Below, piece after piece: positions 1-4,803 of a stretch of 6,929 nt of DNA; the stretch's first letter is position 1, and each line of letters opens with the position of its first letter. The notes under the pieces are model-generated. The model searched no databases, was not told where the DNA came from, and saw only the letters and a program-made list of their open reading frames with translations. Source of the DNA: Afipia sp. (GTDB lineage Bacteria; Pseudomonadota; Alphaproteobacteria; Rhizobiales; Xanthobacteraceae); NCBI GenBank assembly GCA_020056155.1, contig JAGVII010000279.1, forward strand, positions 1 to 6,929, read 5' to 3'. A program made the position numbers and the translations under genes.

Positions 1-62
1 GCCGTCGCCATCGTCGCGGCAAACGCCACGCCCGCAATCAATCCTGCAATCATCTGACGCAT
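1..62 (-). CDS. N-terminus of a small exported protein (partial)
   Basis: Only the first 20 codons are inside the window; the gene continues past the left edge. The ATG at 62 (reading left) is preceded by a clear GGAGAG Shine-Dalgarno six bases upstream. The visible peptide starts MRQMIAGLIAGVAFAATMAT: a short positive n-region followed by a hydrophobic, alanine-rich stretch, which is the start of a Sec signal peptide. The mature protein is not visible, so no function can be given. It lies 40 bases downstream of another small secreted-protein gene on the same strand, and the two may be co-transcribed. Confidence 0.6.
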   Translation of the reverse strand, partial: MRQMIAGLIAGVAFAATMAT

Positions 63-102
63 AACGCTCTCCTGTTGGAACACTTTTGTTTTGGTTGTGG
101 GT

Positions 103-597
103 CTACTTCTTCAGATCGGGCCTGAAACCGTTCGGCCGGTAGCTGTGATGATCAGGCCGAAAGCCGTTTGGCCGATAGCTATCCCGGGGCGCTTCGATGA
201 TCGTCGGATATTCGGGAACATCGTACTGCTGCTGCGGCGCAGGCGGCGCGGATTGCGCGGACCACGAGCGATGATAGCTCTCGGCCGGCTGTGGCAGCGC
301 GCGGTTGGCCGAAGGCTGAATCTCGAGACGGCCATAGCCCGGCGTGCGTCCGGCGCTCGGATAATAGTGGCCGACCTCCGGGCCTATATAACGGTCCCAG
401 CCGCCGTAGACCCGGGCCGTATTCCTGAAATGCTTCGCAAGGCCCCATTCGCCTTCGATGACCGAATAGGATACGTCGCGCCCGTTGATAATGACGGGCA
501 CACCCGCACGGCCGGGGATCACGATCAGCGCGCCGGTATCGGCCGCCGCCGGAGCCGCCGTTCCAATCACTATGGCCAGAGCCAGTATCGCGCGCAT
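103..597 (-). CDS. Exported hypothetical protein with C-terminal tandem repeat
   Basis: Predicted secreted protein of 164 residues; I do not recognise a named family. I chose the ATG at 597 because a GAAGG sits nine bases upstream and the translation then begins directly with a signal peptide (MRAILALAIVIGTAAPAAA, cleavage after about residue 19). A GTG at 624 would add nine arginine/histidine-rich residues. The mature part has a compact N-terminal segment (about 22-75) with IVIPGRAGVPVIINGRD and a glycine/tyrosine/tryptophan-rich stretch. After that comes a proline/glutamine-rich, probably disordered region (95-135) and two copies of SYRPNGFRPD (140-149 and 152-161) before a basic LKK end. 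It is followed by another secreted-protein gene on the same strand. Location is probably periplasmic or cell-envelope. The low-complexity half and tandem duplication suggest a structural or surface role, but that is inference. Confidence 0.75.
   Translation of the reverse strand: MRAILALAIVIGTAAPAAADTGALIVIPGRAGVPVIINGRDVSYSVIEGEWGLAKHFRNTARVYGGWDRYIGPEVGHYYPSAGRTPGYGRLEIQPSANRALPQPAESYHRSWSAQSAPPAPQQQYDVPEYPTIIEAPRDSYRPNGFRPDHHSYRPNGFRPDLKK
115..186 (-). repeat. Tandem 36-bp repeat, two units, in coding sequence
   Basis: Two adjacent 36-base units (115-150 and 151-186) encode the two 12-residue repeats at the C-terminus of the exported protein. The units differ at several positions, many of them synonymous, so this is an old in-frame duplication kept at the protein level. 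Confidence 0.8.
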
Positions 598-906
598 GGA
601 GTGATGCCTTCGTTGAAGCCGCACCCTAATCCAGCAGCCCGTACCAGGAGTTAAAGGCCCCGCCCAATCGTCAGGTAAGCCTAACGCGTAAGTATTCGCG
701 CTCGTTAAAATGCGAGCGATTACAATAAGATTACCGAAGGCGGAAGGTTAACGGCCGGAGCGCAACGGGGGCTTTTCAACCGTTCCAGCCCAAAAAGGCC
801 CTAATCGCGCCGCCTCCCGATAACGTGATTATATGATAATCATCATTCTATTGATCGGCCGGATGTGTCACTTAGCTCCGGATCAGGGCTTACAATGGAG
901 ACTTCG
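598..906. other. Intergenic region between divergent small genes
   Basis: I see no gene here. The stretch separates the minus-strand exported-protein gene from the plus-strand 49-residue gene, so it should carry both promoters. Visible structures are an inverted repeat CGCTCG / CGAGCG (699-704 and 713-718, eight-base A/T-rich loop) and an A/T-rich patch around 821-850 containing a Fur-box-like palindrome with an overlapping TATGAT (832-837) that could serve as a -10. No convincing -35 is positioned for it. Confidence 0.5.
833..843. promoter_or_regulatory. Fur/Mur-box-like palindrome
   Basis: ATGATAATCAT is a perfect 11-base palindrome around a central A and is identical to the core of the classical 19-bp Fur box. 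The flanks match the full box poorly (about 13 of 19 in total). It lies 64 bases upstream of the chosen start of the 49-residue protein and overlaps a possible -10 (TATGAT). In this group of bacteria Fur-family proteins (Mur, Fur, Irr) are known; whether any binds here cannot be told from one partial match. Confidence 0.25.
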
Positions 907-1056
907 ATGACCGCGCAAACCAGAGAACTCAGGCATCACCGTTATGAATTCGTTCATGGCAACGACGGCGACTTCATCGCTTATCAACGCCATCTCGGCG
1001 ACGGCGTCTGGCAAACGTTTTCAACGTGGATGATTCCGCGCACGAACGAAGACTAA
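907..1056 (+). CDS. 49-residue hypothetical protein
   Basis: Small cytosolic protein of unknown function. I chose the ATG at 907 because GGAG (897-900) lies six bases upstream; the in-frame ATG at 895 overlaps that site and the GTG at 865 has no ribosome-binding site. The peptide is rich in aromatic and charged residues: RHHRYEFVHGNDGDFIAYQR (residues 9-28), then GDGVWQTFSTWMIPR (31-45). It has no signal peptide and no membrane segment. The alternating aromatic/polar pattern suggests a small beta-rich domain. It stands alone: the tRNA on its 3' side is on the other strand. A Fur-like palindrome upstream may hint at metal control, but weakly. Confidence 0.6.
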   Translation: MTAQTRELRHHRYEFVHGNDGDFIAYQRHLGDGVWQTFSTWMIPRTNED

Positions 1057-1087
1057 GTCAGTCGATTGAAAGCGGCGGCTTGGCGGG

Positions 1088-1162
1088 TGGTGCCGGTTGA
1101 GAGGATTGAACTCCCGACCTTCGGTTTACAAAACCGCTGCTCTACCGCTGAGCTAAACCGGC
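1088..1162 (-). tRNA. tRNA-Thr (anticodon TGT)
   Basis: A full cloverleaf reads leftward from 1162. The acceptor stem GCCGGTT pairs perfectly with AACCGGC. The D-arm is GCTC/GAGC with an AGCGGTA loop. The anticodon loop TTTGTAA places TGT at 1130-1128. The T-arm is GGGAG/CTCTC around TTCAATC. The discriminator is A and the CCA tail is encoded in the genome (1090-1088). The anticodon stem has one G:A mismatch at its base (27-43). Anticodon UGU decodes ACA and other ACN threonine codons. Confidence 0.97.
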
Positions 1163-1235
1163 GTCCGGGAACAGCTATCAGCGCCGCCGCCCAAGGACAA
1201 GACCGCCAACAGCACTGCCGGGATACTGGCCAACG

Positions 1236-1264
1236 AAAAGCCGCCGCCGAAGGCGACGGCTTTT
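1236..1264 (-). terminator. Strong intrinsic-terminator-type hairpin, orphan
   Basis: Two 13-base arms (1236-1248 and 1252-1264) flank a three-base loop. Read on the minus strand, every pair forms, with one G-U wobble, and the 3' arm ends in four T. On the plus strand the same position is a C:A mismatch, so the minus orientation is favoured. No recognisable minus-strand gene ends just upstream of it. It sits 74 bases before the tRNA start, where it could shield the tRNA from read-through or end an unannotated transcript. Confidence 0.55.
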
Positions 1265-1385
1265 CCAGGCCGAGGCGATCGTCCGCGGGACTTCGGCTGC
1301 CACCTTCACCACCACTCGATGTGCCGTCCTGCCGGTATCTTTCTTCACGGCGCCGCCACCCATACCCGTGGTGGACGCGCGCAGG

Positions 1386-1400
1386 AGGTTCCGGGAACCT
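1386..1400. repeat. 15-bp palindrome AGGTTCC-G-GGAACCT
   Basis: Two 7-base arms flank a single central G, a size and symmetry typical of a dimeric regulator's operator. It lies 124-138 bases upstream of the 43-residue gene. Nothing else ties it to a particular regulator. Confidence 0.3.
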
Positions 1401-1523
1401 GGGCATCAACCTGGTTTTCCTGATCCGCCAGCGATTTCGCAGCGGACGTCGATCGGTTTGCGCTCTCGCCCGATTTGCGTCACCAATAGCGCTGCAGCGC
1501 ATCGGCGGCCGGAGGATTCTCGG

Positions 1524-1655
1524 ATGGATGGCAACAGCGGATTTCGCGCGCACCACAAATACCTGATCGCGGCGGTGGGCGTGATCGCCGTCCTGGCCTT
1601 CCTCTACAACCTCGGGGTTTTCGACGTCTGGTCGGTGGACCAGACCGCGAAATAA
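1524..1655 (+). CDS. 43-residue single-span membrane peptide
   Basis: Small membrane protein of unknown function. The ATG at 1524 has an excellent GGAGG (1511-1515) eight bases upstream; longer in-frame starts such as that at 1368 have none and would add an implausible arginine-rich segment. Residues 1-12 are polar with HHK at the membrane edge. Residues 13-33 (YLIAAVGVIAVLAFLYNLGVF) form one hydrophobic helix, and a short acidic tail, DVWSVDQTAK, ends the protein. The lysine and histidines before the helix suggest N-in, C-out topology. Single-span peptides like this often accompany larger membrane complexes, but no partner is visible beside it. Confidence 0.7.
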   Translation: MDGNSGFRAHHKYLIAAVGVIAVLAFLYNLGVFDVWSVDQTAK

Positions 1656-1732
1656 CGTTCCACCACAACCGGATATTCCCGCCGAGGCGCGAAAATCCCC
1701 CTGTGAATTGCGTGGACAAATCGGCCTGCCTT

Positions 1733-1758
1733 GGAACGGTCACCATCCGGTCACCGTT
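1733..1758 (+). promoter_or_regulatory. EcfG-type (general stress) promoter
   Basis: GGAAC (1733-1737), 17 bases, then CGTT (1755-1758) matches the known alphaproteobacterial EcfG/SigT general-stress promoter pattern (GGAAC-N16/17-CGTT) in both elements. It predicts a transcript start near 1765 and a leader of about 45 bases before the ATG at 1809. The spacer contains a direct repeat of CGGTCACC (1737-1744 and 1748-1755) spaced 11 bases apart. Function is inferred from the match alone. Confidence 0.6.
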
Positions 1759-1808
1759 AACCACACAGGTAATCGGCGAGTCAGGCAAAAACCGGAACGA
1801 GGACGATC

Positions 1809-2018
1809 ATGAGTTTAGCAAAGCCGCATGATGACCGTTATGAAAATGCCCTTGATGATGTCATCGCACAGTGCGGCGGTGACACGCGCGGCGCCTTGAT
1901 GGCGCTCTTGGCCGCGAACGAATATCTCGAGGCGCAACTGAACACGCTCCACGCCGCGATTGAAAACGGCGAGGTTCCGTTGATCTCCGCAAAGGTGCCG
2001 CGCAATCTGCTAAATTGA
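1809..2018 (+). CDS. 69-residue helical hypothetical protein
   Basis: Small cytosolic protein, probably stress-induced. The ATG at 1809 has GAGGA five bases upstream. Residues 7-52 are predicted to be almost all helical: YENALDDVIAQCGGDTRGAL (11-30), then a leucine/alanine-rich amphipathic stretch MALLAANEYLEAQLNTLHAA (31-50). A short tail with VPRNLL follows. There is no signal peptide or membrane segment. I recall similar short proteins with a YENALDDVIA...NEYLE pattern in Bradyrhizobium-like genomes, without a known function. The promoter in front matches the EcfG general-stress consensus, and the next gene downstream has a weaker one, which suggests a stationary-phase or stress role. Confidence 0.75.
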   Translation: MSLAKPHDDRYENALDDVIAQCGGDTRGALMALLAANEYLEAQLNTLHAAIENGEVPLISAKVPRNLLN

Positions 2019-2042
2019 CGCGAAAGAACAGCGTCAGTTCCC

Positions 2043-2067
2043 GGAACATAAGCAAGCGGTTTGGGTT
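2043..2067 (+). promoter_or_regulatory. Possible EcfG-type promoter of the PRC-barrel gene
   Basis: GGAAC (2043-2047) is followed 16 bases later by GGTT (2064-2067), one base off the CGTT element; it also fits the looser GGAAC-N18-TT pattern described for Sinorhizobium RpoE2. It would start transcription near 2075, about 30 bases before the ATG at 2104. It is weaker than the site at 1733-1758. Confidence 0.4.
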
Positions 2068-2103
2068 CTTCCGGTTCAATCGATTTGTTGAAAGGAGAAT
2101 CCG

Positions 2104-2640
2104 ATGATTAAGAAATATGTGGCGGCAGCTTTGCTTGGAACCTCACTTGCGGGTGGAGCAGCGTTCGCACAGACCACAACTCCAGCATCGCCTTCCCCTG
2201 CTCCGGCTGCAACGACAACGACGTCGAGCATGCCGAGCAGCCTGAAAGGCAACTGGCGAGCTTCCAAGCTTGTTGGCTTGGCCGTCTATAACGAATCCAA
2301 CGAAAAGCTGGGCGACATCAGCGAAATCCTGCTCGACAACACCGGCAAGGCCAATGCCGTGATCATCGGTGTCGGCGGCTTCCTCGGCGTCGGTCAGCAC
2401 GATATCGCGGTGACGTTCGACAAGCTGAAGTGGGTCGAGGAGCCGATCCGCTCGGCATCGGCTGACAAGATGCCTGCGTCCGGATCGTCAGCGACGCGAC
2501 CTTCGACAACGACAGGCGCCGCCACCACGACAGCAACGACCGCGTCGAAGGACGACTGGTACCCTGATCATGCCGTCATGAGCGGAACCAAGGAGCAATT
2601 GAAGGCGATGCCTGCCTTCAAGTATTCGGAAGCCAAGTAA
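2104..2640 (+). CDS. Exported PRC-barrel domain protein
   Basis: Predicted periplasmic protein of 178 residues. The ATG at 2104 has AAGGAGA just upstream. Residues 1-22 are a signal peptide (MIKKYVAAALLGTSLAGGAA, then FA) with cleavage before Q23. A Thr/Ala/Pro/Ser-rich linker (24-48) leads to a PRC-barrel-like beta domain at about 50-115, with the family pattern LVGLAVYNESNEKLGDI, EILLDNTGKANAVIIGVGG and an acidic/aromatic end, DKLKW. A second Thr/Ala-rich linker (118-148) and a short C-terminal segment (149-178) follow. PRC barrels are small beta-barrels found in photosynthetic reaction-centre H subunits, RimM and many envelope proteins. Short exported versions are common in rhizobia-like bacteria and often stress-associated, but their role is unclear. 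The upstream EcfG-like site agrees with stress control. A perfect terminator closes the unit. Confidence 0.85.
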   Translation: MIKKYVAAALLGTSLAGGAAFAQTTTPASPSPAPAATTTTSSMPSSLKGNWRASKLVGLAVYNESNEKLGDISEILLDNTGKANAVIIGVGGFLGVGQHDIAVTFDKLKWVEEPIRSASADKMPASGSSATRPSTTTGAATTTATTASKDDWYPDHAVMSGTKEQLKAMPAFKYSEAK

Positions 2641-2670
2641 TCCTGCCCGGATAGGCTCCAGCTCAAACGC

Positions 2671-2703
2671 ACGGCCGAATCGGTTTTCCGATTCGGCCGT
2701 TTT
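2671..2703 (+). terminator. Intrinsic terminator of the PRC-barrel gene
   Basis: A perfect 13-bp stem (2671-2683 with 2688-2700) around a TTTT loop is followed by TTT. It starts 31 bases after the stop codon of the PRC-barrel gene. The short T-run is normal for such a strong stem. Confidence 0.9.
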
Positions 2704-2717
2704 GCATCAATGCGAAT

Positions 2718-2745
2718 CACTCAGAGGTCGGCTTCACTCAGAGGT
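2718..2745. repeat. 11-bp direct repeat CACTCAGAGGT
   Basis: CACTCAGAGGT occurs at 2718-2728 and 2735-2745, period 17. On the minus strand the right-hand copy contains the stop codon of the possible 24-residue peptide, so the duplication touches that peptide's end. Confidence 0.6.
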
Positions 2746-2812
2746 AGGCGCTGAGGCACCATGCATTGAGCGAAGCAGCAACGGCCAGAGTGAAGACCAA
2801 TATCGTGTTCAC
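2738..2812 (-). CDS. Possible 24-residue hydrophobic peptide
   Basis: A GTG at 2812 (reading left) has GAGGAG nine bases upstream and opens a frame coding a peptide that starts MNTILVFTLAVAASLNAWCL and ends SAYL. It is almost wholly hydrophobic, like a single short membrane helix or an isolated signal peptide. The ribosome-binding site is the main support. Its length and the lack of recognisable relatives leave open that it is chance. The stop lies inside an 11-bp repeat, so a tandem duplication may have altered the tail. Confidence 0.3.
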   Translation of the reverse strand: MNTILVFTLAVAASLNAWCLSAYL

Positions 2813-3090
2813 GGCTAAAGGCTCCTCAAAAGGCTGTCTGAGAATCATCCGCGTCATGCCGGGATTTGAACGCGGGACCGGCGAAGAGTCTCGCGCATTG
2901 TTTTGCGCCGGGCCTCTTGCCAGATCGCCCTTTCCGAGTCCGATTCTCTCCGGATATTCACTCCGGTTGTGCGGCGCAGTGTTGTCTTGCGACGATTAAC
3001 ACGCACAATGCGGGCGCGCGGCCTCCCCGGCTGCGCCCAAAAAACAACAACAAACGATCCAGTCCCGCTGGATCGGCTCCGGAGAAACGA
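2813..3090. other. Region upstream of the hydrolase gene
   Basis: The hydrolase frame stays open back to 2866, but the part before 3091 lacks a ribosome-binding site and protein-like character, so I treat it as non-coding. A weak sigma70-like pair, TTGTCT (2982-2987) and CACAAT (3004-3009), with 16-base spacing could be the hydrolase promoter. An A-rich, probably unstructured stretch (3038-3055) is followed by a short hairpin, GATCCAG/CTGGATC (3056-3062 with 3068-3074). The hairpin ends six bases before the GGAG of the hydrolase gene. Confidence 0.35.
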
Positions 3091-4302
3091 ATGTCAGCCA
3101 GATCGACCGCGAAGAGTCCTGCGAAGAATCTCATGACCGAATTCCCGCCGGCGCGGGACAATCTTGTGACGCTGGCCAACTGGCGCACGCAGCCCCACAG
3201 CGACTGGAGTTTTCACAACGTCCGCCGCCTCCTGCCGACGGCGAATATCGCGGCGTCGAAGCAGCCTGCGCCGCTGGAAAGTTCGCTCACCGAAATCGGT
3301 CTCATCGCCTTCGATGGAGCGAAAGGCGCCACAACATTGCGTGAAGCGCTGCGCAGCACGAACACCAAGGGATTTGTCGTGCTCCGGCGCGGGCGGATCG
3401 CTGCCGAATGGTATTCGAATGGCATGGACGCGCGCACGCCACATATCGTGTTCTCGGTCAGCAAGTCGATCTGCGGCGCGCTCGGCGGCATTCTCGCCGA
3501 CAAGGGATTGCTCAATCCCAACCGCCCGGTCACCGACTACGTCCCCGAAGTCTCGTCATCGGTGTATGGCGGCTGTTCGGTTCGCCACCTGCTCGATATG
3601 TCTGTCGGCATCGCCTTCACCGAAGACTATCTCGATCCCGATGGCGATGTGGCGCGCTATCGCCGCGCTGTGGGATGGGACATCATCAAACCCGGCCAGA
3701 GCACCATGGCGCTGCGCGAATACCTCGCCACGCAGAAAGCCGACGGCAAGAAGCACGGCGACACATTCCACTACGTCTCGACCAATACCGATCTGCTCGG
3801 CTGGGTCTATGAGCGCGCCGCGGGCCGCGCCCTCTCCGATCTGCTCGGCGAATATCTCTGGACGCCGCTCGGCGCGGAAAGCGATGCCTACATCACCCTC
3901 GACGCGGAAGGCGCGATGCGTGCAGCCGGGGGCATCTGTGCCGCGCCGCGAGACCTCGCCCGCTTCGGCGAAATGATCCGGCAACGCGGCGTTGCGAACG
4001 GCAAACAGGTCATACCGGGCTGGTGGATCGACGACATCAACGACAACGGCGATCCCGACGCATGGGCGCGCGGCGATTTCGCCGAACTGTTTCCAGGTGC
4101 AAGCTATCGCAGCAAATTCTATCAGATCGACCGCAAGCGGCGCACGCTGTGCTGCCTCGGCATCCATGGCCAGTACATCTACATCGATCCGGTCAGCGAA
4201 CTGGTCATTGTTCGCGTTGCCGCCGAACCGACCCCGCTTGATGTTGAATACGTAAAAGGCTGGCGGAACGGATTCAACGCCATCGTCCAGCACTTCTCAT
4301 AA
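3091..4302 (+). CDS. Serine hydrolase, 6-aminohexanoate-dimer hydrolase (NylB)-like, beta-lactamase fold
   Basis: A 403-residue serine hydrolase of the class C beta-lactamase/penicillin-recognising fold, closest in my memory to NylB (about 392 residues), which cleaves nylon-oligomer amides and short esters. The ATG at 3091 has GGAG six bases upstream. The family signatures are in order: SVSK with nucleophile S122 and base K125; a PVTDYVPE segment (146-153); EDYLDP with Y180, matching the substrate tyrosine of NylB; HYVSTNTDLLGW with catalytic Y228; AAGGICAAPRDLARFG (278-293); and GIHGQYIYIDP (357-367) near the end. There is no signal peptide or membrane span, so it is probably cytosolic. Where NylB has an asparagine (266 in its numbering, recalled from memory) just before GG, this protein has A279, so esterase rather than amidase activity is the likelier guess. 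Its natural substrate is unknown. It is tail-to-tail with tspO, five bases between stops. Confidence 0.85.
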   Translation: MSARSTAKSPAKNLMTEFPPARDNLVTLANWRTQPHSDWSFHNVRRLLPTANIAASKQPAPLESSLTEIGLIAFDGAKGATTLREALRSTNTKGFVVLRRGRIAAEWYSNGMDARTPHIVFSVSKSICGALGGILADKGLLNPNRPVTDYVPEVSSSVYGGCSVRHLLDMSVGIAFTEDYLDPDGDVARYRRAVGWDIIKPGQSTMALREYLATQKADGKKHGDTFHYVSTNTDLLGWVYERAAGRALSDLLGEYLWTPLGAESDAYITLDAEGAMRAAGGICAAPRDLARFGEMIRQRGVANGKQVIPGWWIDDINDNGDPDAWARGDFAELFPGASYRSKFYQIDRKRRTLCCLGIHGQYIYIDPVSELVIVRVAAEPTPLDVEYVKGWRNGFNAIVQHFS

Positions 4303-4307
4303 AAACG

Positions 4308-4784
4308 TCAGTTCATCGCGACGACGCCAGCATTGAGCGTCGTCGCGTAGGCGACCCACAGCAGATATGGCGCGAGCAGCCATGCCGCAGGCCTGTCCGC
4401 GCGCGACGCCGCGATTATCGTCATCACAATGGCAATCAACAAGCCGATGATGATAACGAGAGCGGTGCGGATGCCGTGCCAGCCGAAAAACACCGGCGAC
4501 CACGCCGTATTCAGCCCAAGCTGAATCAGAAACCAGATGATCGCGGACGAGCGTGCGCGCGATGGCACCGCCCTATCCCACAACCGCCACAGGCTGACGG
4601 CCATCAGAATATAGAAAATGGTCCACGCGACCGGAAAAACCACCGGCGGCGGAGTCCACCAAGGCTTCGCCAGCGCCGCATACCACACCGGAATTTCCGG
4701 TCGCGTCGCATAAGATCCGAGGATGCCGACGCCAAGACACAGCAGCAGGCAGAGAGCCAATCGACCGGCCGATTTCCACGCCAT
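4308..4784 (-). CDS. tspO: TspO/MBR family tetrapyrrole-binding membrane protein
   Basis: A 158-residue membrane protein of the TspO (peripheral benzodiazepine receptor-like) family. Bacterial members bind porphyrins and similar ligands and, in Rhodobacter, modulate pigment gene expression in response to oxygen. The start at 4784 has GGAG six bases upstream. Five hydrophobic helices can be placed at about 7-25, 47-68, 80-100, 106-126 and 133-153. The family hallmarks are present: KPWWTPPPVVFPVAWTIFY (40-58) with its tryptophans and prolines, LNTAWSPVFFG (91-101), and LAPYLLWVAYATTLN (137-151) in the last helix. Length is normal. It lies 19 bases downstream of a lipoprotein gene on the same strand, probably in one operon. 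Its last codons form half of a perfect 11-bp hairpin at the convergent junction with the hydrolase gene. Confidence 0.93.
   Translation of the reverse strand: MAWKSAGRLALCLLLCLGVGILGSYATRPEIPVWYAALAKPWWTPPPVVFPVAWTIFYILMAVSLWRLWDRAVPSRARSSAIIWFLIQLGLNTAWSPVFFGWHGIRTALVIIIGLLIAIVMTIIAASRADRPAAWLLAPYLLWVAYATTLNAGVVAMN
4317..4347. terminator. Perfect 11-bp hairpin at the convergent junction
   Basis: The arms CGCGACGACGC (4317-4327) and GCGTCGTCGCG (4337-4347) pair perfectly around a nine-base loop. The hairpin lies 14 bases past the hydrolase stop and inside the end of tspO. On the minus strand a run of five T follows about ten bases later; on the plus strand no T-run follows. It may end or stabilise one or both convergent transcripts. 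Confidence 0.4.
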
Positions 4785-4803
4785 GCAGTTCTCCCGCGCG
4801 CTG

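Larger units (their letters stand above)
1163..1523. other. Non-coding stretch behind the tRNA
   Basis: About 360 bases in which long open frames exist on both strands, but none has a ribosome-binding site and several run through the tRNA, so I call no gene. It contains a strong terminator-type hairpin (1236-1264), a 15-bp near-perfect palindrome (1386-1400), a direct repeat of AACCTGG (1396-1402 and 1409-1415) and a perfect 12-bp palindrome GCGCTGCAGCGC (1489-1500). The promoter of the tRNA must lie at its left end on the minus strand, and that of the 43-residue gene at its right end. A GGAAC at 1394-1398 followed 18 bases later by TT is a very weak candidate for the latter. Confidence 0.45.

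Noticed and set aside
91..654. Long plus-strand open frame over the exported-protein gene
   Set aside because: Arginine-rich translation with no ribosome-binding site; the opposite strand carries a clear signal peptide and repeats.
764..786. GGAAC...CGTT on the minus strand ahead of the exported-protein gene
   Set aside because: The spacer is only 14 bases, too short for the EcfG pattern of 16-17.
1178..1363. Minus-strand ORF of 61 residues
   Set aside because: No good ribosome-binding site at its ATG, and the strong terminator hairpin lies in its middle.
1053..1566. Open frames of about 166 residues on both strands
   Set aside because: Both read straight through the tRNA-Thr, have no ribosome-binding site and show no domain pattern.
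2857..2880. tRNA T-arm-like sequence on the minus strand (GTTCAAATCCC)
   Set aside because: The T-loop matches, but the T-stem has mismatches and no acceptor, D- or anticodon arm can be found nearby, so it is chance or an unprovable remnant.
3012..3044. GC-rich hairpin followed by six A
   Set aside because: On the plus strand it lacks a T-run, and on the minus strand the T-run comes before the stem, so it is not an intrinsic terminator.
2866..3090. N-terminal extension of the hydrolase
   Set aside because: The frame is open, but the segment lacks a ribosome-binding site; the ATG at 3091 has GGAG at ideal spacing and gives the normal NylB-like length.
3556..4293. Minus-strand ORF of 245 residues opposite the hydrolase
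   Set aside because: Antisense shadow: the plus strand has the SxxK and tyrosine motifs in order across the same region.
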